A stretch of 18,904 bases of DNA from positions 1-18,904 of the forward strand of contig JBCCFW010000154.1 in NCBI GenBank assembly GCA_039029535.1, written 5' to 3'. Source of the DNA: JBCCFW01 sp039029535. Its GTDB lineage: Bacteria; Acidobacteriota; JBCCFW01. This document shows positions 11,563 through 18,904 of the stretch, piece after piece. The notes below the pieces were generated by a model. The model was not told where the DNA came from. It saw only the letters and a list, made by a program, of their open reading frames with translations, and did not search any database. The translations under genes and the position numbers were made by a program. Positions within the stretch are counted from its first letter, which is position 1. Each line of letters begins with the position of its first letter.

Positions 11563-13890
11563 GTGCTGGCGCTGCCCCTGCTCACCCTGCTCGCTCTCGC
11601 TGGTGGGTCGGTCACCGCCGACGGTCGTGACCACCACGGCAACCTCCTCGACGAGAAGGGGGAGCCGGTGCACGTCAACCGGCTCATCGTCGCGACCTCG
11701 CCGTACCTGCGTCAGCACGCGCACAACCCCGTGCAGTGGTACGAGTGGGGTGAAGAGGCCTTCGAGAAGGCACGCACCGAGAACAAGCCGATCTTCCTGT
11801 CGGTCGGCTACAGCACCTGTCACTGGTGCCACGTCATGGCACGCGAGTCGTTCTCCGACGACGAGGTGGCGTGGCTGCTCAACGACCTCTTCGTGCCGGT
11901 CAAGCTCGACCGCGAGGAGCGACCCGACGTCGACGACGTCTACATGAGGGCGGTCCAGCTCCTGAGGCGACGCGGAGGCTGGCCGCTCTCGGCCTGGCTG
12001 ACTCCCGAGCTCGAGCCCTTCGCCGGTGGGACCTACTACCCGAAGTTCCGATTCATCGACCAGCTCGAGACCATCGCTGATCGGTGGAGCTCCGAGGAAG
12101 CTCTCGTTCGCAACGAGGCGCGTCTCCTCGCGCGGCGAGTCAAGCAGCGCCTGGAGCAGCAGCTCCGAGTGGTGGAGCTCGCCGACGACACCTTCAGCAC
12201 GGCCATCGACGGCCTCTGGCATGGCTTCGACCAGACGCACGGCGGTTGGCGCACGCCGAAGTTCCCCAATGAGTCGTCCCTGCTCTACCTGCTGTGGCGA
12301 TGGCAGCGCGATGGTGATCCGCGATCGCTGCAGATGGCGCGCAAGACCCTCGATGCCATGCAGGTCGGGGGCATCCACGATCAGGTGGGCGGAGGCTTCG
12401 CGCGTTACGCGGTCGACGCTCGCTGGCTCGTGCCGCACTTCGAGAAGATGCTCTACAACCAGGCCTGGCTCGGGCAGGCCTACGTCGAGGCTCACCGTCT
12501 CACGGGTGACGTCACCTACCGGCGCAGCGCCGAGGGCATCTACCGCTACGCGCTGCGCGACATGCTCGCCGAGGGAGGCGCCTTCTACTCGGCCGAGGAC
12601 GCCGACTCGGAGGGGGAAGAGGGCAAGTTCTACGTCTGGCGTCCGAGCGAGCTGGTCGCGGCCCTCGGTGCCGAGGACGCGGCGTTGTTCTCCGCCTTCC
12701 ACGGCGTGAGCCCGGGTGGAAACTTCCCCGAGCATCCCGGTGCCAGCATCCTGACCGCGCCGAAGGATCCCGTGAGCTTCGCGACCGCTCGCAAGATGAA
12801 GGAACCGGTGCTTCATCGGCGCCTGCAGGCCCTGAGGGAGAAGCTGGTCGCCGTGCGGGGCCAGCGCATCCGGCCGGAGCGCGACGAGAAGATCCTGTGC
12901 GACTGGAACGGTTTCTTCATCGCCAGCCTGGCGCGTGCAGCCCGCGTGCTCGGCGACCCGAAGCTGGAGGCGGCGGCTGCTCGCGCGGCGACCTTCGTGC
13001 TCCGCGAGCTGCGCGATGACGAGGGGAGGCTCCTTCACCAGTGGGCGGACGGACGCGCGAGCGGACCGGCCTTCCTCGATGACCACCTCGCCCTGGTCGA
13101 CGGTCTCCTCGAGCTTCACGAGACCAGCGGCGACGAGCACTGGCTGACCCAGGCGAAACGGCTGCACGCCGAGGCTCGTGAGCAGTTCCTCCTACCGGGT
13201 GGCGCCTGGGCGGACACCGGCAGTCGGCATCAGAAGCTGTTGGCGCGGAATCGCGACGGCTACGACGGCGCCGTGCCCTCGGGCAACGGCCTGGCCGCGT
13301 GGACCTCGGTGAGGCTCTGGCGCTTGACGGGTGAGCGTCGGTATCGCGCCGACGCCGAGGCCGTGCTGTTGGCCTTCGGTCGCAACCTACGCAACCCCAA
13401 CGCCACGGCGTTCCTGCTCCGCGCTGCCGACGCGCTGCGCTTCGGCGAGCAGGGAGCCGTCGACCGTGGTGGCGATGGGGTCCTGAGCCTGCGTGCTGCG
13501 CAGTCGTCCTGGACGGTCACCGCCGGTGAGAGCGTGAGCCTGACTCTCGAGCTCGACCTGAAGAAAGGGTGGCACGTCAACTCGTCCGCGCCGGTGCCTG
13601 AGGGGCTCCGTGCGAGCGAGCTGAGCGTGGCGAGACCGTTCACCTTGGGCGAGGTGAGCTGGCCCAAGGGGAAGACGCGACGCTTGCCCTTCCTCGAGGG
13701 GCCGGTGCGGCTGGTCGAGGGTCGCGTGTCGCTCCCGGTGCGGATCGAGGTCCCCGCGAATCATCTCGCCGGCACGACCATGACGAGGCTGGAGCTCACG
13801 GCGCAGCCCTGCGATGACGAGCGCTGTCTCAGGCCACGCACGCTGCGGGTCGAGCTGCCGCTGCTGGTGGAGGCGAAGCCGGCCGGCTAG
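11563..13890 (+). CDS. Exported YyaL/SPATA20-type thioredoxin-fold protein with C-terminal DsbD-alpha-like domain
   Basis: The 775-residue product starts at GTG 11563 with GGGAGG 5 bases upstream. A hydrophobic N-terminus (MLALPLLTLLALAGGSVTA) acts as an export signal, although its n-region lacks a positive charge. Residues ~35-190 are the DUF255 thioredoxin-like domain (SPYLRQHAHNPVQWYEW, then SVGYSTCHWCHVMARESF with Cys86 and Cys89). Residues ~200-625 are the alpha/alpha-barrel, glycosidase-like part (VGGGFARYAVDARWLVPHFEKMLYNQ, AEDADSEGEEGKFYVW, RPERDEKILCDWNG). Residues ~640-770 resemble the DsbD N-terminal domain, including LDLKKGWHVNS and a QPCDDERCLRP pair (Cys750, Cys755). This suggests a periplasmic thiol-disulfide role. 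It lies 15 bp after the selenoprotein gene and probably shares its transcript. The biochemical function of the YyaL family is poorly known. Confidence 0.88.
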   Translation: MLALPLLTLLALAGGSVTADGRDHHGNLLDEKGEPVHVNRLIVATSPYLRQHAHNPVQWYEWGEEAFEKARTENKPIFLSVGYSTCHWCHVMARESFSDDEVAWLLNDLFVPVKLDREERPDVDDVYMRAVQLLRRRGGWPLSAWLTPELEPFAGGTYYPKFRFIDQLETIADRWSSEEALVRNEARLLARRVKQRLEQQLRVVELADDTFSTAIDGLWHGFDQTHGGWRTPKFPNESSLLYLLWRWQRDGDPRSLQMARKTLDAMQVGGIHDQVGGGFARYAVDARWLVPHFEKMLYNQAWLGQAYVEAHRLTGDVTYRRSAEGIYRYALRDMLAEGGAFYSAEDADSEGEEGKFYVWRPSELVAALGAEDAALFSAFHGVSPGGNFPEHPGASILTAPKDPVSFATARKMKEPVLHRRLQALREKLVAVRGQRIRPERDEKILCDWNGFFIASLARAARVLGDPKLEAAAARAATFVLRELRDDEGRLLHQWADGRASGPAFLDDHLALVDGLLELHETSGDEHWLTQAKRLHAEAREQFLLPGGAWADTGSRHQKLLARNRDGYDGAVPSGNGLAAWTSVRLWRLTGERRYRADAEAVLLAFGRNLRNPNATAFLLRAADALRFGEQGAVDRGGDGVLSLRAAQSSWTVTAGESVSLTLELDLKKGWHVNSSAPVPEGLRASELSVARPFTLGEVSWPKGKTRRLPFLEGPVRLVEGRVSLPVRIEVPANHLAGTTMTRLELTAQPCDDERCLRPRTLRVELPLLVEAKPAG

Positions 13891-14033
13891 CCAATCCTCC
13901 GACGACCGTGTCGTTCTCCGAATGGGCCGACCGGCACCGTTCGAGACCACTCGCTACCTTCGAGCAGCGCTGGGGAGCGCGGGGAGAGACCGTCTGACGG
14001 AGTCGGATCCGCCGAGGTCTCGAGGAGGCGTGA

Positions 14034-15299
14034 GTGAACGAGGATCACGAGCTCGACGTTCTCGACCAGGCGCCGGTGGCGATGGACGAGGAGCGAACAC
14101 CACCCGACGAGCCTGCCTGGTCGTGGCTGCGCTGCTGGGCCTTCCGGATCGCCTTCCTGTTCGTCCTGCTGTTCCCCATGCCGGGCGGCAAGGAGGTCGG
14201 GATGCTGGCGGAGTGGCTCGGGCTCGGGCCGGTTTCGTCGACCAGCACCGGAAGCGGTGACACGCTCCACGATTGGGTGAAGCTCCTCGCCTTTGCGCTC
14301 GTCGCTCTCGCCGCCGGCACCATCTGGTCGCTCATCGACCGTCGACGCCGTCGTCCTCGCGTGCTGTTCCCGTTGTTGTTGATCCTCGCGCGCTACTTCC
14401 TCGCGATGGTCAGCTTCAGCTACGGCTTTGCCAAGGTCTTCAAGACCCAGTTCCCGGCGCCCTTCCTGACCCGCCTCGTACAGGACTACGGCGACTCCTC
14501 GCCCATGGGGCTGGCGTGGACGTTCATGGGGCAGTCCCTGCCGTACAACGTCTTCACGGGCGGCGGCGAGGTACTGGGTGGTCTCTTGCTGCTCTTCCGG
14601 CGCACCCGCGCTCTCGGAGCGCTGGTCGTCGTGGCGGTCATGAGCAACGTGGTGATGTTGAACTTCTGTTACGACATCCCCGTGAAGATCAACTCCACCT
14701 ACTACCTCTTGCTCGCCCTCGGCTTGCTCCTCCCCGACCTGCGGCGGCTGGCTGACGTTCTGGTCTTCAACCGACGAGCAGAGCCCGCGGACTTGTCGCC
14801 GTACTTCGGCCTCCGCTGGGCGAACGTCGCGACCCGAGTCGTCAAGTGGCTCGTCATCGGCTGGATCGCGATCCCGCCAGCCCATCGCAACTGGGAGGGC
14901 TTTCAGCGCTTGAACGATCGAGAAGGGACGCCGCTCTACGGCATTCACGAGGTCGAGAGCTTCCTCCTCGACGGCGAAGAGGTGCCACCGCTGCTGACCG
15001 ATCAGCGACGCTGGGACTCCCTCATCGTCGAGTGGCCTGGCGGTGGAATGACTCGGAAGCTCGACGGCGGCATCGAGTTCTTCAGGCTCGAGCTCGCCGA
15101 TGACGCGCTGACCCTCTCCACCCAGGGGGAGAGCTACCCGCTCGCGCTCGCGCGACCGGAGCCCGGGCTCATGGTCCTGACCGGCCCTTGGCGGGACGGT
15201 CAGGAGTTGGAGGTGCGGCTCCGCGAGAAGGACCTGAACGACTTCGAGCTCGTCGGTCGCGGCTTCCACTGGGTCAGTGAGCGTCCCTACAACCGCTGA
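14034..15299 (+). CDS. DoxX-like multi-pass membrane protein with C-terminal soluble domain
   Basis: The 421-residue product starts at GTG 14034, preceded by a strong GAGGAGG (14022-14028). An acidic N-terminal tail (~1-28) precedes transmembrane segments at about 31-48, 82-101, 110-136, 158-188, 193-210, 219-236 and 277-292. YGFAKVF in the third segment and GGGEVLGGLLLL in a later one recall the DoxX family. FCYDIPVKINSTYYLL is another recognisable membrane motif. Residues ~300-421 form a soluble, probably beta-rich domain (WDSLIVEWPGGGMTRKLDGG) ending in HWVSERPYNR. DoxX-family proteins are linked to thiol and redox membrane functions, but no substrate is known here. It stands 143 bp after the thioredoxin-fold gene and converges on the M48 peptidase gene 21 bp downstream. 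The family assignment is moderately confident. Confidence 0.72.
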   Translation: MNEDHELDVLDQAPVAMDEERTPPDEPAWSWLRCWAFRIAFLFVLLFPMPGGKEVGMLAEWLGLGPVSSTSTGSGDTLHDWVKLLAFALVALAAGTIWSLIDRRRRRPRVLFPLLLILARYFLAMVSFSYGFAKVFKTQFPAPFLTRLVQDYGDSSPMGLAWTFMGQSLPYNVFTGGGEVLGGLLLLFRRTRALGALVVVAVMSNVVMLNFCYDIPVKINSTYYLLLALGLLLPDLRRLADVLVFNRRAEPADLSPYFGLRWANVATRVVKWLVIGWIAIPPAHRNWEGFQRLNDREGTPLYGIHEVESFLLDGEEVPPLLTDQRRWDSLIVEWPGGGMTRKLDGGIEFFRLELADDALTLSTQGESYPLALARPEPGLMVLTGPWRDGQELEVRLREKDLNDFELVGRGFHWVSERPYNR

Positions 15300-15320
15300 G
15301 CGAGAGGCCGTGGCCGCTCC

Positions 15321-16190
15321 TCAGGGCTGGAGGTCGTTCGGCACGCCGTTGGGGAAGACCTTGTCGATGGCCTCCTCGATCCGCTGGATGCGGTTCTCGG
15401 GGTTCGGATGCGTGGAGAAGAACTCCGGCTGGCTGCGACCACCCGAGGCCTCCGCGAGCACCTTCATGACCCCGATGAGCGCGCGCGGGTCGTAGCCGGA
15501 CTGAGCCATGAAGCGGACGCCGAGCTGGTCGGACTGGAGCTCGTCCTCGCGGCCGTACTTCATGTTCACCATCTGGCCGACCATCTGAGCCATCCGCGCG
15601 CCGCCGCCGCCATCGGAGCCCATGAGCACGGCGCCCGTCAGCCCCTGGGTCAGCTTGGCCTTGGCCATCCGTTGAGCGCCGTGCCGTGCGACGACGTGGC
15701 CGATCTCGTGACCGAGCACTCCCGCCAGCTCACCCTCGGTGGAGAGCCGCGAGTAGAGCGCGCTGGTGATGAAGCACTGACCGCCGGGGAGGGCGAAGGC
15801 GTTGATCGTCTGCGGGTCGTCGAGGAGGTGGAAGTCGAAGCGCCACTCGGTCTGGGCGGCGTCCGAGCGAGCGACGAGACGCTGACCCACGCGATCGACG
15901 AGATCCTGTGCTGCGCGATCGGGGTGCTGGCCGCCGTGCTGCTGGATCATCTGAGGAGCAGCCTGGAGACCCATGGCGATCTCCTGATCGGCCGTCATCG
16001 CGAGGTGCTGCTTCTCGCCGGTGACCTCGTTGTACTGCGAGGAGCCGAAGTAGGAGATGAGGGCGAAGAGGCCCATGCCCACCGCGATCAACAGGCGGAA
16101 CTTGCCGCCGCGACGTCGACCGCCTCCGGGCATGCCGCGCATGACCCGTCGGCGTTGCGTGGGGAGGCCCCCGCGTCGTCGGTACCTCAT
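15321..16190 (-). CDS. Membrane-anchored M48-family zinc metallopeptidase
   Basis: The 289-residue protein has an Arg/Gly-rich N-terminal tail (~1-30) and one transmembrane anchor (FRLLIAVGMGLFALISYF, ~31-48), followed by an M48 peptidase domain. The zinc-binding HEIGHVVARH provides His161 and His165 with catalytic Glu162. Glu217 in GREDELQSDQLG is the third ligand. NAFALPGGQCFITSALY and the C-terminal FFSTHPNPENRIQRIEEA are further family landmarks. Topology suggests a periplasmic protease on an inner-membrane anchor, comparable with LoiP/BepA-type quality-control peptidases. Its ATG overlaps the stop of the upstream membrane-protein gene by 4 bases (ATGA), so the two are coupled. Confidence 0.92.
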   Translation of the reverse strand: MRYRRRGGLPTQRRRVMRGMPGGGRRRGGKFRLLIAVGMGLFALISYFGSSQYNEVTGEKQHLAMTADQEIAMGLQAAPQMIQQHGGQHPDRAAQDLVDRVGQRLVARSDAAQTEWRFDFHLLDDPQTINAFALPGGQCFITSALYSRLSTEGELAGVLGHEIGHVVARHGAQRMAKAKLTQGLTGAVLMGSDGGGGARMAQMVGQMVNMKYGREDELQSDQLGVRFMAQSGYDPRALIGVMKVLAEASGGRSQPEFFSTHPNPENRIQRIEEAIDKVFPNGVPNDLQP

Positions 16191-16738
16191 GGCGTCGCCT
16201 CCTCCGGCGTGGCGGCCGGCTCGTCGTCATCGTCGTCTGCGAGGACGAACTCCTCGACCTCGAGGGCCTCGTAGACACCTCCGGCCACGGCCCCGAAGGC
16301 GACGTGGGTGAGGAGGAAGACGGTGCTCTTCATGTTGAAGAACCAGGGGAAGAAGAGGGTCATCGTGTAGACGTTGACCAGGTAGATGGCCACGCCGAGG
16401 GCCGCGCCGCCGAGCACGCCGATCAGCAGGCCCCAGCGGTGGAGGAGGAAGGCGATCAAGCAGGCGAACAGGATCGACAGCACGAAGTGCGTGAGGAGCC
16501 CGATGGCGATGGTCCCGCCGCTCGGCTCGATCGGTGGAGCCAGCACGCCCTTGCCCAGCACCGGCGACGCCAGGTAGGCGAGGATGACGCTGGCGGTGCC
16601 ACCGAGGGCCTTGGGCGTCACCAGGAGGTTGAGGACCAGGAACACCGTCCCGGCGACGAGGCCGGCCCAGAGGGCGGCGCTCCAGTCGACGACTTGCTCG
16701 AGACGGGGTTCGACGGTGCGGGTGGTGGCCTCGCTCAT
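16187..16738 (-). CDS. Small polytopic membrane protein of unknown function
   Basis: The 183-residue product starts at ATG 16738, with GAGGAGG 8 bases upstream. That excludes a longer same-frame reading beginning inside rtcR. Four to five hydrophobic segments are visible: ~18-40 (SAALWAGLVAGTVFLVLNLL), ~45-62, ~75-100 (IAIGLLTHFVLSILFACLIA), ~104-135 (ending FFPWFF) and ~138-158. The tail is very acidic (LADDDDDEPAATPEEATP). It resembles a widespread short proteobacterial membrane family that is sometimes misnamed a sodium:proline symporter in databases; it is far too short for that. It is translationally coupled to the M48 peptidase, so a joint envelope role is plausible. No substrate or reaction can be assigned. 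Confidence 0.8.
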   Translation of the reverse strand: MSEATTRTVEPRLEQVVDWSAALWAGLVAGTVFLVLNLLVTPKALGGTASVILAYLASPVLGKGVLAPPIEPSGGTIAIGLLTHFVLSILFACLIAFLLHRWGLLIGVLGGAALGVAIYLVNVYTMTLFFPWFFNMKSTVFLLTHVAFGAVAGGVYEALEVEEFVLADDDDDEPAATPEEATP

Positions 16739-16847
16739 GCGGGGGCCTCCTCGAACGAGTGGGTTGGGAGGCCGCGAGCATGCCAGGAGCCGTGGCGCGG
16801 AACCCAGTGAGTTTCCCGTCCACGGCGCGAGTGAACGACGGTCTTCA

Positions 16848-18360
16848 TCAGCTCGGCGAGGGCAGGTCCTGGAAACGTAAGTCGTGTCGGGCGAGATACT
16901 TCCGGAGTCGGTCCGCGTCGTTGCTCGAGCGCTTCTGCTGCCGCGACACCGAGAAGAGCTCACGTCCGGCGGCTGACAGGCTCCGTGCTCGACGGCAGAC
17001 CTCGAGCACGGTCTCGAGCTGGGTGCGCTCGAACAGGTCCAGCTCCACGTCCTCACCGAGACAGGTCGCGACGTGCTCTCCGGCGTCCTGTCTCGAGGGC
17101 TCACCGCGGAAGCGGGCCCAGCCGCTCTCCAGTCGCTCGATCTCCTCAGCCACCAGCGGCTCGTCGATGCGACCGCCGCTGGCCAGCGTTGCCATCCGCT
17201 CGATGGCGGCACGCAGCTCGCGGAAGTTGCCGGGCCAGGGCGCCCGCTGGGCGAAGTCGAGGAAGCGTCGACGCGCCTCCTTGTTGAACGCGACCACGTG
17301 GCCGCTCGTCGTCCGGAAGCGCTCGAGCTCGTGCTGCACGTTGGGCTCGATGTCCTCCGGACGCCGAGCCAGGTCGGGGAGCTCGAAGCTCCAGAGGTCG
17401 ATGCGGGCGAGCAGGTCCTCGCGGAACAGGCCCTCGCGGACCCGCGCCCGCAGGTCGCGATGGGTTCCCGCGATGAGCTGGAAGTCACTCTCGACCTCCC
17501 GGTCCGAGCCCATGGGGAGGAAGCGCTTCTGCTCGAGGGCGCGGAGGAGCATGGCCTGCTCGTCGAGACCGAGGTCGCCGATCTCGTCGAGGAAGAGCTG
17601 ACCGCCGTCGGCCTGACGGAGCAGCCCGGCGCGATCGCGCTGCGCTCCGGTGAAGGCGCCCTTCACGTGACCGAAAAGGGTCGACATCGCCGTTTCGCCT
17701 CGCAGCGTCGCGCAGTTCACCTCGACCAGCTCGCCCTCCACCCGCCGGCGGGAGCGCTTCAGCTCGTGGATGCGCCGAGCCAGACGCGACTTGCCCGTCC
17801 CCGTGGAGCCGAGCAGCAGGAGCGGTGAGTCGGAGACCAGCGCGACCTGCTCGACCCGCTCGATGAGTCGGTTGAAGGTGACGTTCCTCGTGGCGATGCC
17901 GTCCTTGAGGAAGTCGCGGCCTTCTTGATGCTCGGCGTCGAAGCGACGGGCGAGCCGGTCGTAGCGCGACAGCTCGAGGTCGACGATGGCCAGCGAGCCG
18001 AGCTCCTCGCCACGCTTCGGGGGAGCCGCGCGGAGGATGCGGGCGGGGATGCGGCGGGACTCCGCGAGGAGGAAGAGGCAGATCTGCTCGACGTGCGTTC
18101 CGGTCGTCACGTGGACGAAGTAGTCCTCGGCTTCGGTGTCGAAGTCCTGCGACCGGGCGAAATCGTCCAGCGCGCCGTGGACCTCTTCGAGATCCCACGG
18201 GTCGGCGACCGCGAGCTCGTGCAGCCGGAGATCGGTCTCAGGAGACACGGCGGTGATGTCGTCGACCACGCGACGCGCCTCGCGCATGTGCTCGGGCTGG
18301 GCGAGCAGCTCGAAGCGGTCGACCAGGAAGTCCTGGTGCTGGCAGAGGTCGACGGACGGA
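16848..18360 (-). CDS. rtcR: RtcR, sigma-54 activator of RNA repair genes with CARF domain (N-terminally truncated)
   Basis: About 504 residues remain. The family is ~530 long, and alignment from memory with E. coli RtcR puts the break just before (R)P-S-V-D-L-C-Q, so ~25-28 N-terminal residues are missing. The N-terminal CARF ligand-sensing domain shows SPETDL, NPWDFEE-like DPWDLEE and HVTTGTHVEQICLFLLAE. The AAA+ domain follows, with Walker A GSTGTGKS, the sigma-54-contacting GAFTGA and Walker B LFLDEIGD. The C-terminal Fis-type HTH includes KSLSAAGRELF-like RSLSAAGRELFSVSRQQK and NDADRLRKYLARHDL. RtcR senses RNA damage signals and activates sigma-54 transcription of rtcBA. No rtcA or rtcB lies in the window; they are usually divergent from rtcR, on the side lost at the junction. 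A TTG at 18374 would be a spurious start in foreign sequence. Confidence 0.93.
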
Positions 18361-18366
18361 CCGACG
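18355..18366. other. Probable chimeric junction (right)
   Basis: The rtcR reading frame loses similarity to its family exactly here. The conserved Arg expected before Pro-Ser-Val-Asp-Leu-Cys-Gln is replaced by unrelated residues. At the same place base composition drops towards half G+C, codon use changes, and a new plus-strand open frame starts at 18367, running into what should be the 5' end of rtcR. Two unrelated genomes joined within rtcR is the simplest reading. A real rearrangement that truncated rtcR is the alternative. Confidence 0.65.
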
Positions 18367-18904
18367 ATGACCAACTTCTACTCGCGCGATCGGGGCGAGT
18401 ACGTATTGGAGGAAGAGAAGGAGCAGGGACACTATCGATGGGCAACTGTCGATGCGCGACGAGTTTGCTCTGGCTACGTCAATCCCGCCAGCGCCGAACT
18501 AGCGCTTGAGCAGCATGCTCTGATCTTGGATGTGATTCCGTTCGCGCTGTCGGTTAGCTCGCTGGACTGTGAATCGCTGAACCTGATGTATGGGTTCGAC
18601 TTCAACTATCGTGGTAACCACAACGAATTGATTGCCGATGCGTTGGGCGTACCATCTGCGTTTGAATCGCTTACTGAGAAGTACAGCGACAAAGCAGTCG
18701 CGTACGAGCCGCACATTCAGTTCTCAATTGACGAAGATTGTCGCACGCAGTTGCGGGTGAGCGTGGAAACACGCACGTCTGCGTATCACGTGAAAACTGG
18801 CGAGTTCCCGCAGGAGCAGCTAAGTGTTTACGTTACGGCTCGACGCTACGGAAGCGTTCGTAAAGACGGCACCTTTGGCGAAGTAATGGCCGAGTTGAAT
18901 GAGC
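18367..18904 (+). CDS. Unrecognised conserved-looking protein, 3' partial
   Basis: The frame from ATG 18367 is open to the end of the window, giving 179 residues without a stop. The protein begins MTNFYSRDRGEYVLEEEKEQ and continues as a soluble, mixed alpha/beta sequence. Noticeable pieces are ELALEQHALILDVIPFALS, LNLMYGFDFNYRGNHNELIA and EDCRTQLRVSVETRTSAYHV. No signal peptide or membrane segment is seen, and I do not recognise the family. The style recalls uncharacterised proteins of Planctomycetota, but that is an impression and not a match. Only six bases separate the ATG from the junction, so no ribosome binding site of its own genome is visible and the true start may lie further upstream. 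Its composition is unlike the main block, so it should not be treated as a neighbour of rtcR. Confidence 0.7.
   Translation, partial: MTNFYSRDRGEYVLEEEKEQGHYRWATVDARRVCSGYVNPASAELALEQHALILDVIPFALSVSSLDCESLNLMYGFDFNYRGNHNELIADALGVPSAFESLTEKYSDKAVAYEPHIQFSIDEDCRTQLRVSVETRTSAYHVKTGEFPQEQLSVYVTARRYGSVRKDGTFGEVMAELNE

Noticed and set aside
11836..11856. A TGGCAC-containing sigma-54-like promoter
   Set aside because: It lies inside the conserved CHWCH region of the YyaL-type gene and lacks the TTGC half at the right spacing.
10228..13167. A 979-codon open frame on the minus strand
   Set aside because: It runs antisense to the TPR-GAF gene, the selenoprotein and the YyaL-type gene. It is a GC-rich shadow with no recognisable domain.
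13887..15269. A 460-codon minus-strand open frame
   Set aside because: It is antisense to the DoxX-like membrane protein, which has a strong ribosome binding site and transmembrane segments. The shadow has none.
16739..17488. N-terminal extension of the small membrane protein into rtcR
   Set aside because: The extension is a Ser/Arg-rich shadow of rtcR. ATG 16738 has GAGGAGG in front of it and a sensible N-terminus.

Overview
The window appears to be a composite. Most of it (about 301-18360) is very G+C-rich bacterial DNA with a strong G/C third-codon bias. It is flanked by two pieces of much lower G+C. Positions 1-300 hold the 3' end of a gammaproteobacterial-looking HAD phosphatase gene. 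Positions ~18361-18904 hold the start of an unrecognised open frame. The main block is cut in mid-gene at both boundaries: a fibre-like protein has no start on the left, and rtcR lacks its first ~25-28 codons on the right. I therefore read the edges as probable assembly or cloning chimeras. The central organism is probably an uncultured high-G+C Gram-negative bacterium of the Myxococcota / former Deltaproteobacteria type. This is inferred from its outer-membrane barrels, a multiheme cytochrome, a Reeler-like plus thrombospondin-type-3 secreted protein, a selenoprotein and RtcR. No rRNA, tRNA, CRISPR or transposon was seen, and no gene-free stretch exceeds 300 bases.

Layout of the main block. 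(1) 301-3500, plus strand: a Fap-like functional-amyloid export locus. It has a truncated Ser/Gly/Asn-rich fibre-like protein, a small exported protein with a double-glycine-like leader, a periplasmic C39 cysteine peptidase (FapD-like) and a coiled-coil plus beta-barrel outer-membrane protein (FapF-like). (2) 7828-3533, minus strand: an operon of a secreted Ca-binding repeat protein, an outer-membrane beta-barrel and a 12-CxxCH multiheme cytochrome, which suggests a porin-cytochrome conduit. (3) 7975-10935, plus: a divergent 986-residue TPR-GAF protein. (4) 10984-13890, plus: an AhpD-like selenoprotein with an in-frame UGA (Sec) codon followed by a SECIS-like hairpin, then a thioredoxin-fold YyaL/SPATA20-type protein fused to a DsbD-alpha-like domain. 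(5) 14034-15299, plus: a DoxX-like membrane protein. (6) 18360-15321, minus: rtcR (truncated), a small membrane protein and an M48 metallopeptidase, the last two overlapping by 4 bp.

The themes are surface structure and periplasmic redox chemistry. The Fap-like locus and the cytochrome conduit converge tail to tail and would both act at the outer membrane. The selenoprotein and the DsbD-alpha fusion are separated by only 15 bp and suggest thiol/selenol redox work. The most notable items are the in-frame UGA selenoprotein, which a standard gene caller would split or truncate, and the divergent Fap-like locus with a putative C39 leader motif in one of its cargo proteins.
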